Positions 33,627-42,626 of a DNA stretch of 64,000 bases are shown here, in pieces. The notes beneath the pieces were generated by a model. That model did not search any database. It was not told where the DNA came from and worked only from the letters and a program-made list of their open reading frames with translations. The stretch is from Marmoricola sp. OAE513. GTDB taxonomy: Bacteria; Actinomycetota; Actinomycetes; Propionibacteriales; Nocardioidaceae. The stretch's first letter is position 1. Each line of letters opens with the position of its first letter. The stretch covers positions 1,922,001 to 1,986,000 of the forward strand of contig NZ_JBEPOC010000001.1 of assembly GCF_040546585.1 (NCBI RefSeq). Direction: 5' to 3'. Both the position numbers and the translations under genes were made by a program.

Positions 33627-34852
33627 CCACGATCCAGAAGAAGCCCGACAACCCGATCGCCCACCTCACCGAGGCGGACATCGAGCAGATCGGCATCGAG
33701 CTCGACGCCATCCGCCAGGACGTCCTGGACAGCCGCGGTGCCGCCGACGCGGCGTACATCCGCAAGGTCATCAAGACCCAGCGCGGTCTCGAGGCGGGCA
33801 GCCGTGCGCTGCTGCTGTTCTCGATCTTCCCGCCGGCCTGGCTCGCGGGCACCACCGGCCTGAGCATCGCCAAGATCCTCGAGAACATGGAGATCGGGCA
33901 CAACATCATGCACGGCCAGTGGGACTGGATGCGTGACCCCAAGATCCACTCGACGACCTGGGAGTGGGACAACGCCAGCCCGGCCGAGCAGTGGAAGCAC
34001 GGGCACAACGAGCTGCACCACACCTACACGAACGTCGTCGGCAAGGACAACGACCTCGGCTACGGCATCATGCGCGTCGACGAGGACCAGCGCTGGATCC
34101 CGTTCTACCTGGCGCAGCCGCTGTGGAACTTCGTGAACGCCTGCTTCTTCGAGTACGGCATCGCGGCGTACGACCTCGAGCTCGGCAAGAACCTGGCGGT
34201 TCCGAAGGAGAAGCGCAGCCCGGAGTTCAAGGCCAAGGCCAAGCAGACATGGGCGAAGATCCGTCAGCAGGCCACCAAGGACTACGTCGTGCACCCGGCG
34301 CTGTCGATTCCCACCGGGTCGTTCCTGCCCACGTTGGCGGCGAACTTCACCGCCAACGTCGTGCGCAACCTGTGGACGCACTCGGTGATCATGTGCGGCC
34401 ACTTCCCCGAGGGCGTCGAGACCTTCGAGAAGGCCTCGATCGAGGGCGAGACCCGCGGCGAGTGGTACCTGCGACAGATGCTCGGCTCCGCCAACATCTC
34501 CGGCGGTCCGGCGATGCACCTGATGACGGGCAACCTGAGCTTCCAGATCGAGCACCACCTCTTCCCGGACCTGCCGAGCAACCGGTACGCCGAGATCGCT
34601 CCGAAGGTCCAGGCGCTCTTCGAGAAGTACGAGCTGACCTACACGTCCGGGTCGCTGCCGAAGCAGGTGTACTCGGCCTGGCACAAGATCGTCCGGCTCT
34701 CGCTGCCCAACGGCTGGCTCGCGGAGACCACGCCGGCCAACGCGCCGAAGCAGCTCGCCAAGCTGTACAAGATGACGACGGGCGGGGCGAAGGTGCGCCG
34801 CGCGATCGAGGCACGCGATCGTCAGGCTGCGCGCAACAAGGCTGCAGCCTGA
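33623..34852 (+). CDS. Membrane fatty-acid (acyl-CoA) desaturase, DesA3-like
   Basis: A 409-residue di-iron membrane enzyme with the three histidine boxes GHNIMHGQ, HGHNELHHTYTN and FQIEHHLFPDLP and hydrophobic helices between them. The third box with Gln-Ile-Glu-His-His resembles linoleoyl-CoA/DesA3-type enzymes; a stearoyl-CoA delta-9 activity is the likeliest reaction. GGGAGG precedes the ATG. Reductase in cis supplies electrons; the divergent PucR protein probably sets expression. Confidence 0.92.
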   Translation: MTTIQKKPDNPIAHLTEADIEQIGIELDAIRQDVLDSRGAADAAYIRKVIKTQRGLEAGSRALLLFSIFPPAWLAGTTGLSIAKILENMEIGHNIMHGQWDWMRDPKIHSTTWEWDNASPAEQWKHGHNELHHTYTNVVGKDNDLGYGIMRVDEDQRWIPFYLAQPLWNFVNACFFEYGIAAYDLELGKNLAVPKEKRSPEFKAKAKQTWAKIRQQATKDYVVHPALSIPTGSFLPTLAANFTANVVRNLWTHSVIMCGHFPEGVETFEKASIEGETRGEWYLRQMLGSANISGGPAMHLMTGNLSFQIEHHLFPDLPSNRYAEIAPKVQALFEKYELTYTSGSLPKQVYSAWHKIVRLSLPNGWLAETTPANAPKQLAKLYKMTTGGAKVRRAIEARDRQAARNKAAA

Positions 34853-34883
34853 CCATTGCGGCGCCACGACAGCGGGGCGCCCC

Positions 34884-34889
34884 TAAACT
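34884..34889 (+). promoter_or_regulatory. -10 box of a leaderless promoter
   Basis: TAAACT, six bases before the ATG at 34896. Confidence 0.5.
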
Positions 34890-34895
34890 GACGCC

Positions 34896-35961
34896 ATGAA
34901 TTCCGTCTCCCCCGCTGGGCCCGACGCCGTCGCGACCCTTCGGCCGCAGTACCTCGCCGACCTCGCCGGGGGGACCGACAGGTTTCTCGAGCCGCGCAGG
35001 ACGGAGTGCCCCTGGTGCGGGGGAGCGAGGCTCAAGCAGCGCCTGAAGACTCCGGACCTGGTCCAGCACAAGCCCGGCACCTTCGTGCTCGACGAGTGCC
35101 AGGACTGCCACCACACGTTCCAGAACCCACGCCTGAACAGCGAAGGGCTCGACTTCTACTACCGCGACCTGTACGACGGCCTCGGCGAGGAACGGATGGC
35201 CGCGACCTTCGAGGCGAACAACGGAGGTCTGCGCGAACCGGGCTGAGCTCGTCGCCAAGCACGCGCGGCCCACCCGCTGGCTCGACGTCGGGACCGGCCA
35301 CGGTCACTTCTGCCGCGAGGCAGCGGCGGTGCTGCCGGAGACGGACTTCCACGGGCTCGACATGAGCGAGGGCGCGGAGATCGCCAAGGCGAACGGCTGG
35401 GTCTCGCAGGCGCACACCGGCATCTTCCCGGAGATGGTCGCTGAGCTGAGCGAGACCTACGATGCGATCAGCATGTTTCACTACATGGAGCACACCCTGG
35501 ACCCGAAGGTCGAGCTCGCTGCAGCGGCCGAGGTTCTGCTCCCGGGTGGTCACCTGGTCATCGAGCTCCCGAACCCGGAGAGCCGGTGGGGCCGGGTGCT
35601 CGGCAAGTACTGGGTTCCGTGGTTGCAGCCGCAGCACCTGAACCTGATGCCGATCGACAACCTCTGCCGGGCTGCGGAGGAGGTCGGTCTCAGGACCGTC
35701 GAGCGACAGACCGAGGAGCCGCACTGGCCGATCGACGTCCTCGGCGCGGTGGCGATGTGGTCGGAGCGTTGGTTCGGCAACACCGATGTGCCGTGGAAGT
35801 CAGGGCCGCCGAGCAAGCTCCGCAACCTGTGGCACAAGGTGGGCGTGCTGGTCTCGATCCCGCTGTACCTCGCGGCCGGGGTGATCGACAAGGCCACCGC
35901 GTCGTACGCGAGCAAGCACGGATACTCGAACGCGTACCGGGTGCTCTTCCAGAAGGGCTGA
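34896..35961 (+). pseudogene. SAM-dependent methyltransferase with CxxC N-terminus, interrupted by a +1 frameshift
   Basis: The first frame runs to a TGA at 35246 and ends out of register after FEANNGGLREPG. The next frame continues with ELVAKHARPTRWLDVGTGHG, the SAM loop. Deleting one base in the CC/GGG run at 35238-35242 gives LRERAELVAKHARP and one protein of 354 residues. Zinc-type pairs CPWC and CQDC are in the first part; SMFHYMEHTLDP and LLPGGHLVIELPNPES in the second. Real mutation or sequencing error. Similar in layout to the gene at 28095. Confidence 0.85.
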
Positions 35962-35972
35962 CGGCCTCCGCG

Positions 35973-36290
35973 TCAACGAACGGGGCTGTTGTCGACGAGC
36001 TCGTGCGAGCACGCCGACAAGGCTTGACCGCTGACCGCGCGCACGGTCGTGCGCTGGGCGACAGGCGGTTCGTAGTCCTCGTCCGCGATCATCGCCCTCA
36101 AGGTCTCGTCGCTCAGCGCCGACGCGTGCAGCGCCTCCGCCATGCACCGCGCGTAGGCGCGGGTGCCGTCGCCGTACCGGGGCATCGCGGCGATGATGTC
36201 GTCCACCGTAGGGCGGCCCGCGTCACTGCTCCCGCAGGACTGGAGCACGAGAACCACCAGCACGGCCGCGACCGTGGTGGTGCTGCGCAT
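35973..36290 (-). CDS. Small lipoprotein, unknown function
   Basis: A 105-residue protein with a signal peptide ending LVLVLQSCGSS, a lipobox with Gln at -2. The mature part carries two Cys (YARCMAEAL; LSACSHEL) that could form a disulfide, and an acidic segment ADEDYEPP. No domain recognised. Confidence 0.75.
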   Translation of the reverse strand: MRSTTTVAAVLVVLVLQSCGSSDAGRPTVDDIIAAMPRYGDGTRAYARCMAEALHASALSDETLRAMIADEDYEPPVAQRTTVRAVSGQALSACSHELVDNSPVR

Positions 36291-36373
36291 CGGTGCCTCC
36301 CCTGAAACGGTCCGGAGAGCAGACGATGCGGAGCCCGCTTTCGTTACGCGCCAGGGTCAGGTTCTTCGCCGGA

Positions 36374-36922
36374 TCAGCTGGCCCCGGTCGGACCGTCCTG
36401 GGCCACGCGGACCGGCGCGGTCCCGAAGGCGACGTTGAACCGGTCGCACCAGATCACCGCTGAGCGGTAGCGACTCAGGTCGGCGCCGTCGGGGATCCGG
36501 TAGTTCTGGTTGCCGTTCGTGGCCTTGAGCTTGCCGAGGCGCAGGTACTCGTCATCGTCGTACTTGCCCCACGACCCGCCGGGCTTCCCGTCGGAGAGCC
36601 AGACGTGCAGGTCAGGGCCGTCGGAGGTGGAGAGCCCCTCGAGGCGCAGGAAGCGACGACCGTCCGCGAGCTCGAGGACCTTCGCGGTGCCGTCGGTGCC
36701 GTGCTCGGCATCGACGAACTCGCCCGTCGACAGGACGCGGTCCTGCCGTGGAGCGGTCGCCGGGCTGCCCGTTGCCGAGGGCGCCGCGGTGGCGGGTAGC
36801 CGCTCGCTCATCGGCGCCGCCTCGTCGACCTCGCTGCTGGTGAACGCGCGCCACGGCTCGAAGAGCAGCAGCCCTGCAGCCAGGGCGACGGCCCCGACGG
36901 AGGCGGCGATCCACTTGAGCAC
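36374..36922 (-). CDS. Membrane-anchored DM13-domain protein
   Basis: A 182-residue protein: N-terminal membrane anchor (WIAASVGAVALAAGLLLFEP), a Pro/Ala/Thr-rich linker, then a DM13 domain from about residue 65 with DGPDLHVWLS, LGKLKATNGNQNY and the single Cys in AVIWCDRFNVAFGTA. DM13 is an extracellular beta-sandwich thought to act in redox or cell-surface chemistry. GTG start; the next gene upstream is 18 bases away and co-directional. Confidence 0.87.
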   Translation of the reverse strand: MLKWIAASVGAVALAAGLLLFEPWRAFTSSEVDEAAPMSERLPATAAPSATGSPATAPRQDRVLSTGEFVDAEHGTDGTAKVLELADGRRFLRLEGLSTSDGPDLHVWLSDGKPGGSWGKYDDDEYLRLGKLKATNGNQNYRIPDGADLSRYRSAVIWCDRFNVAFGTAPVRVAQDGPTGAS

Positions 36923-36940
36923 GGCTCGAACCTACGCCGG

Positions 36941-37687
36941 TCAGTCGGCCACGTCGACGTGCACGTGGTCGCGGTGCTCGAGGATCTTGATGGTCTTCGT
37001 CGACCGGTTCCGGTGGCTGACGGCGTACGGGCGCCATCCCTGGCCGGCCCGACGAGCGGTCCAGATCTGGCCGTCGAAGATGACGGTCGCGAGCGCGAGC
37101 CGGTCTGCGTTCGCGACCAGGTACTGCGCGAGCGCCCAGCCGTCCTGCTTGTTGGCCTTGGTGATCGGTCGGAAGAACGCGTCGATCGCACGCCCCTCGT
37201 AGTGCGCGGAGCCGACCATGTGGCCGCTGTTCACGCCACCCGGGGCGAAGCCGCCGAGCGGGAGCGAACCGAAGTGCTTCGCCATGTCGGTGCGGACCGC
37301 CGCGGCGCGGTGAGTGAGACCCGCGACATTGAGCTTGTCGGACTCCGAGCCGCCCCCGCCGTACCGGCAGAACAGCGCTCCGCGGTCCCGCCCGCTGAGC
37401 GCGCCGCCGACGACGGTAGCCGCCGGACCGACGAGTCCGGTGCTCGAGGTGACCGCCTTCGCCGCGCTGCGCGCCGACCCTGATGCCCGCACGACCTTCG
37501 CGACGGCGAGCGACGCGCGCTCCGCCTGGTCCTGGTCGAGATCCACCGACCGCGTGCCGACCTCGACGGTGCAGTCGGACTCGCCGAGCTGCCGCGCGAC
37601 CACCACGACGACGAGTGCGACCAGCAGCGGGAGCGCCGCCAGCAGGACGATCCCGCGGCGGGTCAGGCGTGATCGACTCTTCGGCAT
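36941..37687 (-). CDS. Secreted peptidase of the M15/hedgehog-like fold
   Basis: A 248-residue exported protein with an N-terminal hydrophobic signal anchor. The zinc site is visible as SAHYEGRAIDAFF (His and Asp) and the C-terminal HRDHVHVDV (His-x-His). This arrangement is that of D-Ala-D-Ala carboxypeptidase-like enzymes acting on peptidoglycan cross-links. Two Cys (SDCTVEVG and LFCRYGG) may form a disulfide. Start ATG at 37687 after GGGAGA. Confidence 0.82.
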   Translation of the reverse strand: MPKSRSRLTRRGIVLLAALPLLVALVVVVVARQLGESDCTVEVGTRSVDLDQDQAERASLAVAKVVRASGSARSAAKAVTSSTGLVGPAATVVGGALSGRDRGALFCRYGGGGSESDKLNVAGLTHRAAAVRTDMAKHFGSLPLGGFAPGGVNSGHMVGSAHYEGRAIDAFFRPITKANKQDGWALAQYLVANADRLALATVIFDGQIWTARRAGQGWRPYAVSHRNRSTKTIKILEHRDHVHVDVAD

Positions 37688-37760
37688 GCGCACAGTCTCC
37701 CGGCTGGGACAACCGGGTCGCCTCCTCCTCAGGTGCCGGTGTGCTGGCCCGAAGGACGAC

Positions 37761-37766
37761 TACGGT
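37761..37766 (+). promoter_or_regulatory. -10 box of a leaderless promoter
   Basis: TACGGT, six bases before the GTG at 37773. Confidence 0.45.
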
Positions 37767-37772
37767 CGTGGG

Positions 37773-38186
37773 GTGTGCCGCCTGATCGTCGTTCCCGTCG
37801 TCGCGCTGCTCGTGCTGACCGGCTGCGACAAGACCCAGCCTCTCGACGACTTCCGCTCGGATGCGTCCCGGGCGTGCCAGGCCTCGATCAAGCGGATGGC
37901 GGAGATCCAGTCCGACCGCGATGCGGCTGACGCCGTCGAGGACGAGTACGGCGTCGACACGGCGATCCAGGAGGCCGGCGAGGAACCGGGTCGGTTGCTG
38001 AGGAAGCTGGAGCGGCTGACTCCGCCGGACCGTCGATCAGCCGAGGTCGGCGCCTGGCTCGATGCCTTCCGCGACGCCGTTGAGGCGCGCGGCCACGACG
38101 GCGACCGGTTCCCGGCGGTGGTGCTTGATCCCGCGCAGAAGCTGGGCCTCCCCGCCTGCGTCACAGGCATCGACGCGTTCAACTGA
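37773..38186 (+). CDS. Lipoprotein, unknown function
   Basis: 137 residues; signal peptide [20 protein letters not shown] with lipobox LTGC. The mature part is mostly charged helix ([21 protein letters not shown]), with two further Cys (RACQAS; LPACVTG). Not recognised. Confidence 0.75.
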   Translation: MCRLIVVPVVALLVLTGCDKTQPLDDFRSDASRACQASIKRMAEIQSDRDAADAVEDEYGVDTAIQEAGEEPGRLLRKLERLTPPDRRSAEVGAWLDAFRDAVEARGHDGDRFPAVVLDPAQKLGLPACVTGIDAFN

Positions 38187-38247
38187 GCTCAGCGGCCTTG
38201 TGGAGCGGCGGCAAGCACCCGTGACGTGGCCCACAGCAACCTGCCCA

Positions 38248-38275
38248 TTGACGTTGACAGTTCTACTGTCACAAT
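38248..38275 (+). promoter_or_regulatory. Promoter of fadAB
   Basis: TTGACG (38248-38253) and CACAAT (38270-38275) with a 16-base spacer. The palindromic operator fills the spacer, a textbook repressor position. The leader to the ATG at 38350 is about 70 bases and shows no strong structure. Confidence 0.55.
38255..38271. promoter_or_regulatory. Acyl-CoA regulon operator, site 2
   Basis: TGACAG-TTCTA-CTGTCA; here the arms extend to TGACAGT/ACTGTCA around TCT. Lies between the -35 and -10 boxes of fadAB. Confidence 0.8.
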
Positions 38276-38349
38276 GGGAGACGGCGCGGCCGCCTCTCCG
38301 GCGCGCTCGGATCACGCTCCACCCCATTCAACGACTAGTTGGGACGGTC

Positions 38350-39567
38350 ATGGCACAGCCTGAAGCTTTTGTTTACGACGCCATCCGCACGCCGCGCGGT
38401 AAGGGCAAGAAGGACGGTTCGCTCCACGGGACGAAGCCCGTCGACCTCGTCGTAGGTCTGATCGACGCTCTGCAGGAGCGCAACCCGAGCTTGGACACCA
38501 ACCGGATCGACGACGTCGTGCTCGGCGTGGTGTCCCCGATCGGCGACCAGGGTGGCGACATCGCCAAGACCGCCGCGCTCGCTGCGGGCCTGCCCGACAC
38601 CGTCGCCGGCGTCCAGCTGAACCGCTTCTGCGCGTCCGGCCTGGAGGCCGTCAACCAGGCCGCCGGCCGTGTCCGCTCCGGTTTCGAGGACCTGATCCTC
38701 GCCGGTGGTGTCGAGTCGATGTCCCGCGTCCCGATGGGCTCCGACGGTGGCGCCTGGGCGTCCGACCCGGCCACCGCGTTCGCCGCCGGCTTCGTGCCGC
38801 AGGGCATCGGTGCTGACCTGATCGCCACCCTCGAGGGCTGGAGCCGCGAGGACGTCGACACGTTCGCCGTCGAGTCCAACCACCGTGCCGCCAAGGCGTG
38901 GGCCAACGGCCTGTTCGACAAGTCCGTCATCCCGGTCAAGGACCGCAACGGTGTGACCATCCTGGACCGCGACGAGTTCATCAAGCCCGAGTCGAGCGTC
39001 GAGGGCATGCAGAAGCTGAACCCGTCGTTCGCCGGCATCGGCAACGACGCGGGCTTCGACGACGTCGCCCTAGAGAAGTACCACTGGGTCGAGAAGATCA
39101 ACCACGTCCACCACGCCGGTAACTCCTCGGGCATCGTCGACGGTGCGGCCCTGGTCGCGCTCGGCACCGAGCAGGTCGGTGTCGACCTCGGCCTGACCCC
39201 GCGGGCGCGGATCATCTCCACGGCCGTCTCCGGCGCCGACCCGACGATCATGCTGACCGGTCCGGCTCCGGCCGCCCGCAAGGCGCTGGCCAAGGCCGGC
39301 CTCGAGGTCAAGGACATCGACCTCTTCGAGATCAACGAGGCGTTCGCGGCCGTCGCCATGCGCTTCATGCGGGACATGGGCATCACCGACGAGATCACCA
39401 ACGTCAACGGTGGCTCTATCGCGATGGGTCACCCGCTGGGTGCGACCGGCGCGATGATCCTCGGCATCCTGATCGACGAGCTCGAGCGCCGCGACCAGAA
39501 GCGTGGCCTCGCCACCCTCTGCGTCGGTGGCGGCATGGGCATCGCGACCATCGTCGAACTCGTCTGA
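38350..39567 (+). CDS. fadA: Acetyl-CoA acyltransferase (3-ketoacyl-CoA thiolase)
   Basis: A 405-residue thiolase, last step of beta-oxidation. Acyl-enzyme Cys94 in [13 protein letters not shown], His361 in [11 protein letters not shown] and the proton-transfer Cys391 in [10 protein letters not shown] are all present. The next gene encodes the multifunctional alpha subunit, the order of M. tuberculosis fadA-fadB (Rv0859-Rv0860). Expression is probably governed by the palindrome in its promoter. Confidence 0.95.
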   Translation: MAQPEAFVYDAIRTPRGKGKKDGSLHGTKPVDLVVGLIDALQERNPSLDTNRIDDVVLGVVSPIGDQGGDIAKTAALAAGLPDTVAGVQLNRFCASGLEAVNQAAGRVRSGFEDLILAGGVESMSRVPMGSDGGAWASDPATAFAAGFVPQGIGADLIATLEGWSREDVDTFAVESNHRAAKAWANGLFDKSVIPVKDRNGVTILDRDEFIKPESSVEGMQKLNPSFAGIGNDAGFDDVALEKYHWVEKINHVHHAGNSSGIVDGAALVALGTEQVGVDLGLTPRARIISTAVSGADPTIMLTGPAPAARKALAKAGLEVKDIDLFEINEAFAAVAMRFMRDMGITDEITNVNGGSIAMGHPLGATGAMILGILIDELERRDQKRGLATLCVGGGMGIATIVELV

Positions 39568-39580
39568 GTTCTCCCACCCC

Positions 39581-39602
39581 GGTGGTCGAGCTTGCCGAGA
39601 CC
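39581..39602. repeat. Repeat family C, single copy between fadA and fadB
   Basis: GGTGGTCGAGCTTGCCGAGA and two more bases, 13 bases past the fadA stop and 24 before the fadB ATG. A lone half without its inverted partner. Confidence 0.7.
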
Positions 39603-39625
39603 CCTGAACGTAGAAGGAAATACCC

Positions 39626-41806
39626 ATGACTGAATCTGCTGTGAAGTACGAGCGCGACTCGGACGGGATCGTCACCCTCACCCTCGACGACCCGACCGCG
39701 TCCGCCAACACCATGAACGAGCTGTACAAGGAGTCGATGGTCGAGGCCATCGACCGCCTGTACGCCGAGAAGGACGACGTCACCGGCGTCGTCATCACGT
39801 CCGCGAAGAAGACCTTCTTCGCCGGCGGCAACCTGAAGAGCATGATGTCGGCCACCCCGGACGACGCCGAGGTGCTCTACGCCATGAGCCAGGGCATCAA
39901 GGAGGACCTCCGCAAGCTGGAGCTCTTCGGCAAGCCGGTCGTCGCTGCGATCAACGGTGCCGCCCTCGGCGGTGGCCTCGAGATCGCGCTGGCCTGTCAC
40001 CGCCGCATCGTGGTGGACGACAAGAAGATCGACCTCGGCCTGCCCGAGGTGACCCTCGGTCTGCTCCCCGGTGGCGGCGGCGTCACCCGGATCACCCGGA
40101 TGTTCGGCATCCAGGACGGTCTGATGAGCATCCTGCTGCAGGGTCCGCGCTTCAAGCCGGCCGCGGCCAAGGACAAGGGCCTGGTCGACGAGCTGGTCGC
40201 CACCCAGGACGAGCTCGTCCCGGCCGCCAAGAAGTGGATCCTGGAGAACAAGGACAACCCCGACGCGGCCACCCAGCCGTGGGACCGCAAGGGCTACAAG
40301 ATGCCCGGCGGTACGCCGTCGAGCCCGGCCCTGGCCGGCTTCCTCCCGGCGTTCCCGGCGCTGCTTCGCAAGCAGACCAAGGGCGCGATGTACCCGGCGC
40401 CGCGCGCGATCATGGCCTCGGCCATCGAGGGTGCGCAGGTCGACTTCGAGACCGCCAGCAAGATCGAGTCGCGGTACTTCACCAGCCTGGTGACCGGTCA
40501 GAACGCGAAGAACATGATCCAGTCGTTCTTCTTCGACCTGTCCGCCATCTCCGGCGGGTCGCTGCGGCCGAAGGACGTGCCGACGTACAAGCCGACCAAG
40601 GCCGTGGTCCTCGGCGCCGGCATGATGGGCGCCGGCATCGCGTACTCCGCTGCACGTGCGGGCATCCAGGTCGTGCTCAAGGACATCTCCGTCGAGGCCG
40701 CCGAGAAGGGCAAGTCGTACTCCGACAAGCTGCTCTCCAAGGCCGTCTCGCGCGGCAAGATGACCGAGGAGAAGAAGGCCGAGATCCTCGGCCTGATCAC
40801 CCCGACCGCCGATCCGGCCGACGCTGCCGGCGCCGACCTGGTCATCGAGGCCGTCTTCGAGGACCCGGCGCTCAAGGCCAAGGTCTTCGCCGAGATCGAG
40901 CCGCACATCAACGCTGACGCGCTGCTGTGCTCCAACACCTCGACGCTGCCGATCACCGAGCTCGCCGAGGGTGTCAGCCGTCCGGCCGACTTCATCGGCC
41001 TGCACTTCTTCTCGCCGGTCGACAAGATGCCGCTCGTCGAGATCATCAAGGGTGCGAAGACCTCCGACGTCGCGGTCGCCCAGGCGCTCGACGTGGTCTC
41101 CGCGATCCGCAAGACCCCGATCGTCGTGAACGACTCGCGCGGCTTCTACACCTCGCGCGTCATCGGCACGATGGTGCTCGAGGGTCTGGCCATGCTCGGT
41201 GAGGGTGTCCACCCGATGTCCGTCGAGCGCGCAGCCACGCAGGCCGGCTACCCCGTCGGGACCCTGCAGCTCACCGACGAGCTCAACATGGAGCTGATGG
41301 CCAAGATCAACAAGGCGACCGCGGACGCGGCCGGTCCGGACTACGTGGTCCACCCGGGCGTCGCGGTCATCGAGAAGATGATCGAGATCGGTCGTCCGGC
41401 GCGCATCCGCGGTGCCGGGTTCTACGACTACGACGAGAAGGGTGAGCGCGCCGACCTGTGGCCCGGTCTCGCTGAAGTCTTCCCGTCCAACCCCGAGCCG
41501 GCCGACATCGAGGACCTGAAGGACCGGTACCTCTTCATCGAGACCCTCGAGACGGCCAAGTGCTTCGAGGAGGGCGTCATCGAGTCTGCCGCCGCCGCGA
41601 ACATCGGCTCGATCATGGGCATCGGCTTCCCGGCGCTGACCGGTGGTGCCGCCCAGTTCATCACCGGCTACGAGGGCAAGGGCGGCAAGGGCATCACCGG
41701 CTACATCGCCCGTGCCAACGAACTGGCCGACAAGTACGGCGAGCGGTTCCGGCCGACCGCCCGTCTGGTCGAGATGGCGGAGAAGGGCGAGTCCTTCCCC
41801 GCCTGA
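39626..41806 (+). CDS. fadB: Fatty-acid oxidation multifunctional protein (enoyl-CoA hydratase / 3-hydroxyacyl-CoA dehydrogenase)
   Basis: A 726-residue fusion. N-terminal crotonase domain with the oxyanion loop GAALGGGLEIALAC and catalytic Glu in LPEVTLGLLPGGGG; then the NAD-binding domain (VLGAGMMGAGIAYSAARAG) and the dehydrogenase His in GLHFFSPVDKMPLVE; C-terminal HAD domains follow. It hydrates trans-2-enoyl-CoA and oxidises the product for FadA. GAAGGAAA precedes the ATG. Same transcript as fadA. Confidence 0.95.
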   Translation: MTESAVKYERDSDGIVTLTLDDPTASANTMNELYKESMVEAIDRLYAEKDDVTGVVITSAKKTFFAGGNLKSMMSATPDDAEVLYAMSQGIKEDLRKLELFGKPVVAAINGAALGGGLEIALACHRRIVVDDKKIDLGLPEVTLGLLPGGGGVTRITRMFGIQDGLMSILLQGPRFKPAAAKDKGLVDELVATQDELVPAAKKWILENKDNPDAATQPWDRKGYKMPGGTPSSPALAGFLPAFPALLRKQTKGAMYPAPRAIMASAIEGAQVDFETASKIESRYFTSLVTGQNAKNMIQSFFFDLSAISGGSLRPKDVPTYKPTKAVVLGAGMMGAGIAYSAARAGIQVVLKDISVEAAEKGKSYSDKLLSKAVSRGKMTEEKKAEILGLITPTADPADAAGADLVIEAVFEDPALKAKVFAEIEPHINADALLCSNTSTLPITELAEGVSRPADFIGLHFFSPVDKMPLVEIIKGAKTSDVAVAQALDVVSAIRKTPIVVNDSRGFYTSRVIGTMVLEGLAMLGEGVHPMSVERAATQAGYPVGTLQLTDELNMELMAKINKATADAAGPDYVVHPGVAVIEKMIEIGRPARIRGAGFYDYDEKGERADLWPGLAEVFPSNPEPADIEDLKDRYLFIETLETAKCFEEGVIESAAAANIGSIMGIGFPALTGGAAQFITGYEGKGGKGITGYIARANELADKYGERFRPTARLVEMAEKGESFPA

Positions 41807-41814
41807 TCACGAAC

Positions 41815-41892
41815 GCTGACCTGGCAGCAAAGTGCACGTGCACTTCGCTGCCAGGTCGGCTGCTTTTACGTGCACTTTGCTGCCAGGTCAGC
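41815..41892. repeat. Repeat family B, copy 1 (three units, two competing hairpins)
   Basis: Outer arms 41815-41839 and 41868-41892 are perfect 25-base reverse complements built on CTGGCAGCAAAGTGCA. A third unit inside (about 41835-41860) pairs with the left arm too, with one mismatch, so two alternative stems compete. Lies just past fadB and before the ABC exporter promoter; probable terminator. Confidence 0.85.
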
Positions 41893-41903
41893 GGGCCGCA
41901 GGG

Positions 41904-41909
41904 CAGAAT
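41904..41909 (+). promoter_or_regulatory. -10 box of a leaderless promoter for the ABC exporter
   Basis: CAGAAT, six bases before the ATG at 41916. Confidence 0.4.
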
Positions 41910-41915
41910 GTCTGA

Positions 41916-42626
41916 ATGGTCAGAAATGAGCGGATCCGGATCAGCGGCCTGTGGGTGCGCTTCGGCACCGTCGAAGCAGTCCGCGGGATCGACATCGCGG
42001 CGTACGGCGGGCAGGCCACGGCCCTGCTCGGCCGCAACGGCGCCGGCAAGTCGACGACCATGCGCGTGCTGGCCGGGGTGATCCCTCCGACCGAGGGGAC
42101 CGTCGAGGTCGACGGCGTCGACGTCCGGACCGACCCGCTGAGGGCCAAGCGCTCGACGGGCTACTGCCCCGATGTCGGCGGTCTGGTCCCGCGGGCGACA
42201 CCGTGGGAGCACCTCCAGCTCGCTGCGCGCCTGCGTCGGTTGACCGACTGGGAGGACGGTGCGCGCGACCTGCTCGACCAGTTCGAGCTCGCCGGTGTCG
42301 CACACCGGGTCACCGGGGGGTTCAGCCACGGCATGGGTCGGCGGCTCTCGGTCGTGCTGGCCGCGTTCCACCAGCCTGGCGTCCTGCTCCTCGACGAGCC
42401 TTTCGACGGTGTCGACCCGCTCGGGGTCGAGGCCACCCAGAAGGTCGTCACCGAGGCGAAGTCCCGCGGTGCCGCCGTCCTGATCTCGACCCACCTGCGC
42501 GACCTCGCTGTCGACGTCTGCGAGGAGGCCCTCGTCCTGCGCGGCGGATCGGCCGTCGCCGAGATGGCCGCCCACGCACTCACCGGGGAGGCCGGCGCCA
42601 GTGCCTACCGCTCGCTCCTGGACTGA
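41916..42626 (+). CDS. ABC transporter ATP-binding protein
   Basis: A 236-residue ATPase with Walker A GRNGAGKST and Walker B VLLLDEP. The signature loop is FSHGMGRRLS, a departure from LSGGQ seen in some ABC-2-type exporters. It overlaps the permease gene by 26 bases. The substrate is unknown; export of an envelope component or drug is likely by family. Confidence 0.9.
   Translation: MVRNERIRISGLWVRFGTVEAVRGIDIAAYGGQATALLGRNGAGKSTTMRVLAGVIPPTEGTVEVDGVDVRTDPLRAKRSTGYCPDVGGLVPRATPWEHLQLAARLRRLTDWEDGARDLLDQFELAGVAHRVTGGFSHGMGRRLSVVLAAFHQPGVLLLDEPFDGVDPLGVEATQKVVTEAKSRGAAVLISTHLRDLAVDVCEEALVLRGGSAVAEMAAHALTGEAGASAYRSLLD

Noticed and set aside
41815-41892. Insertion sequence or MITE with target duplication
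   Set aside because: No flanking direct repeat could be seen and no transposase is near; kept as a dispersed palindromic repeat.
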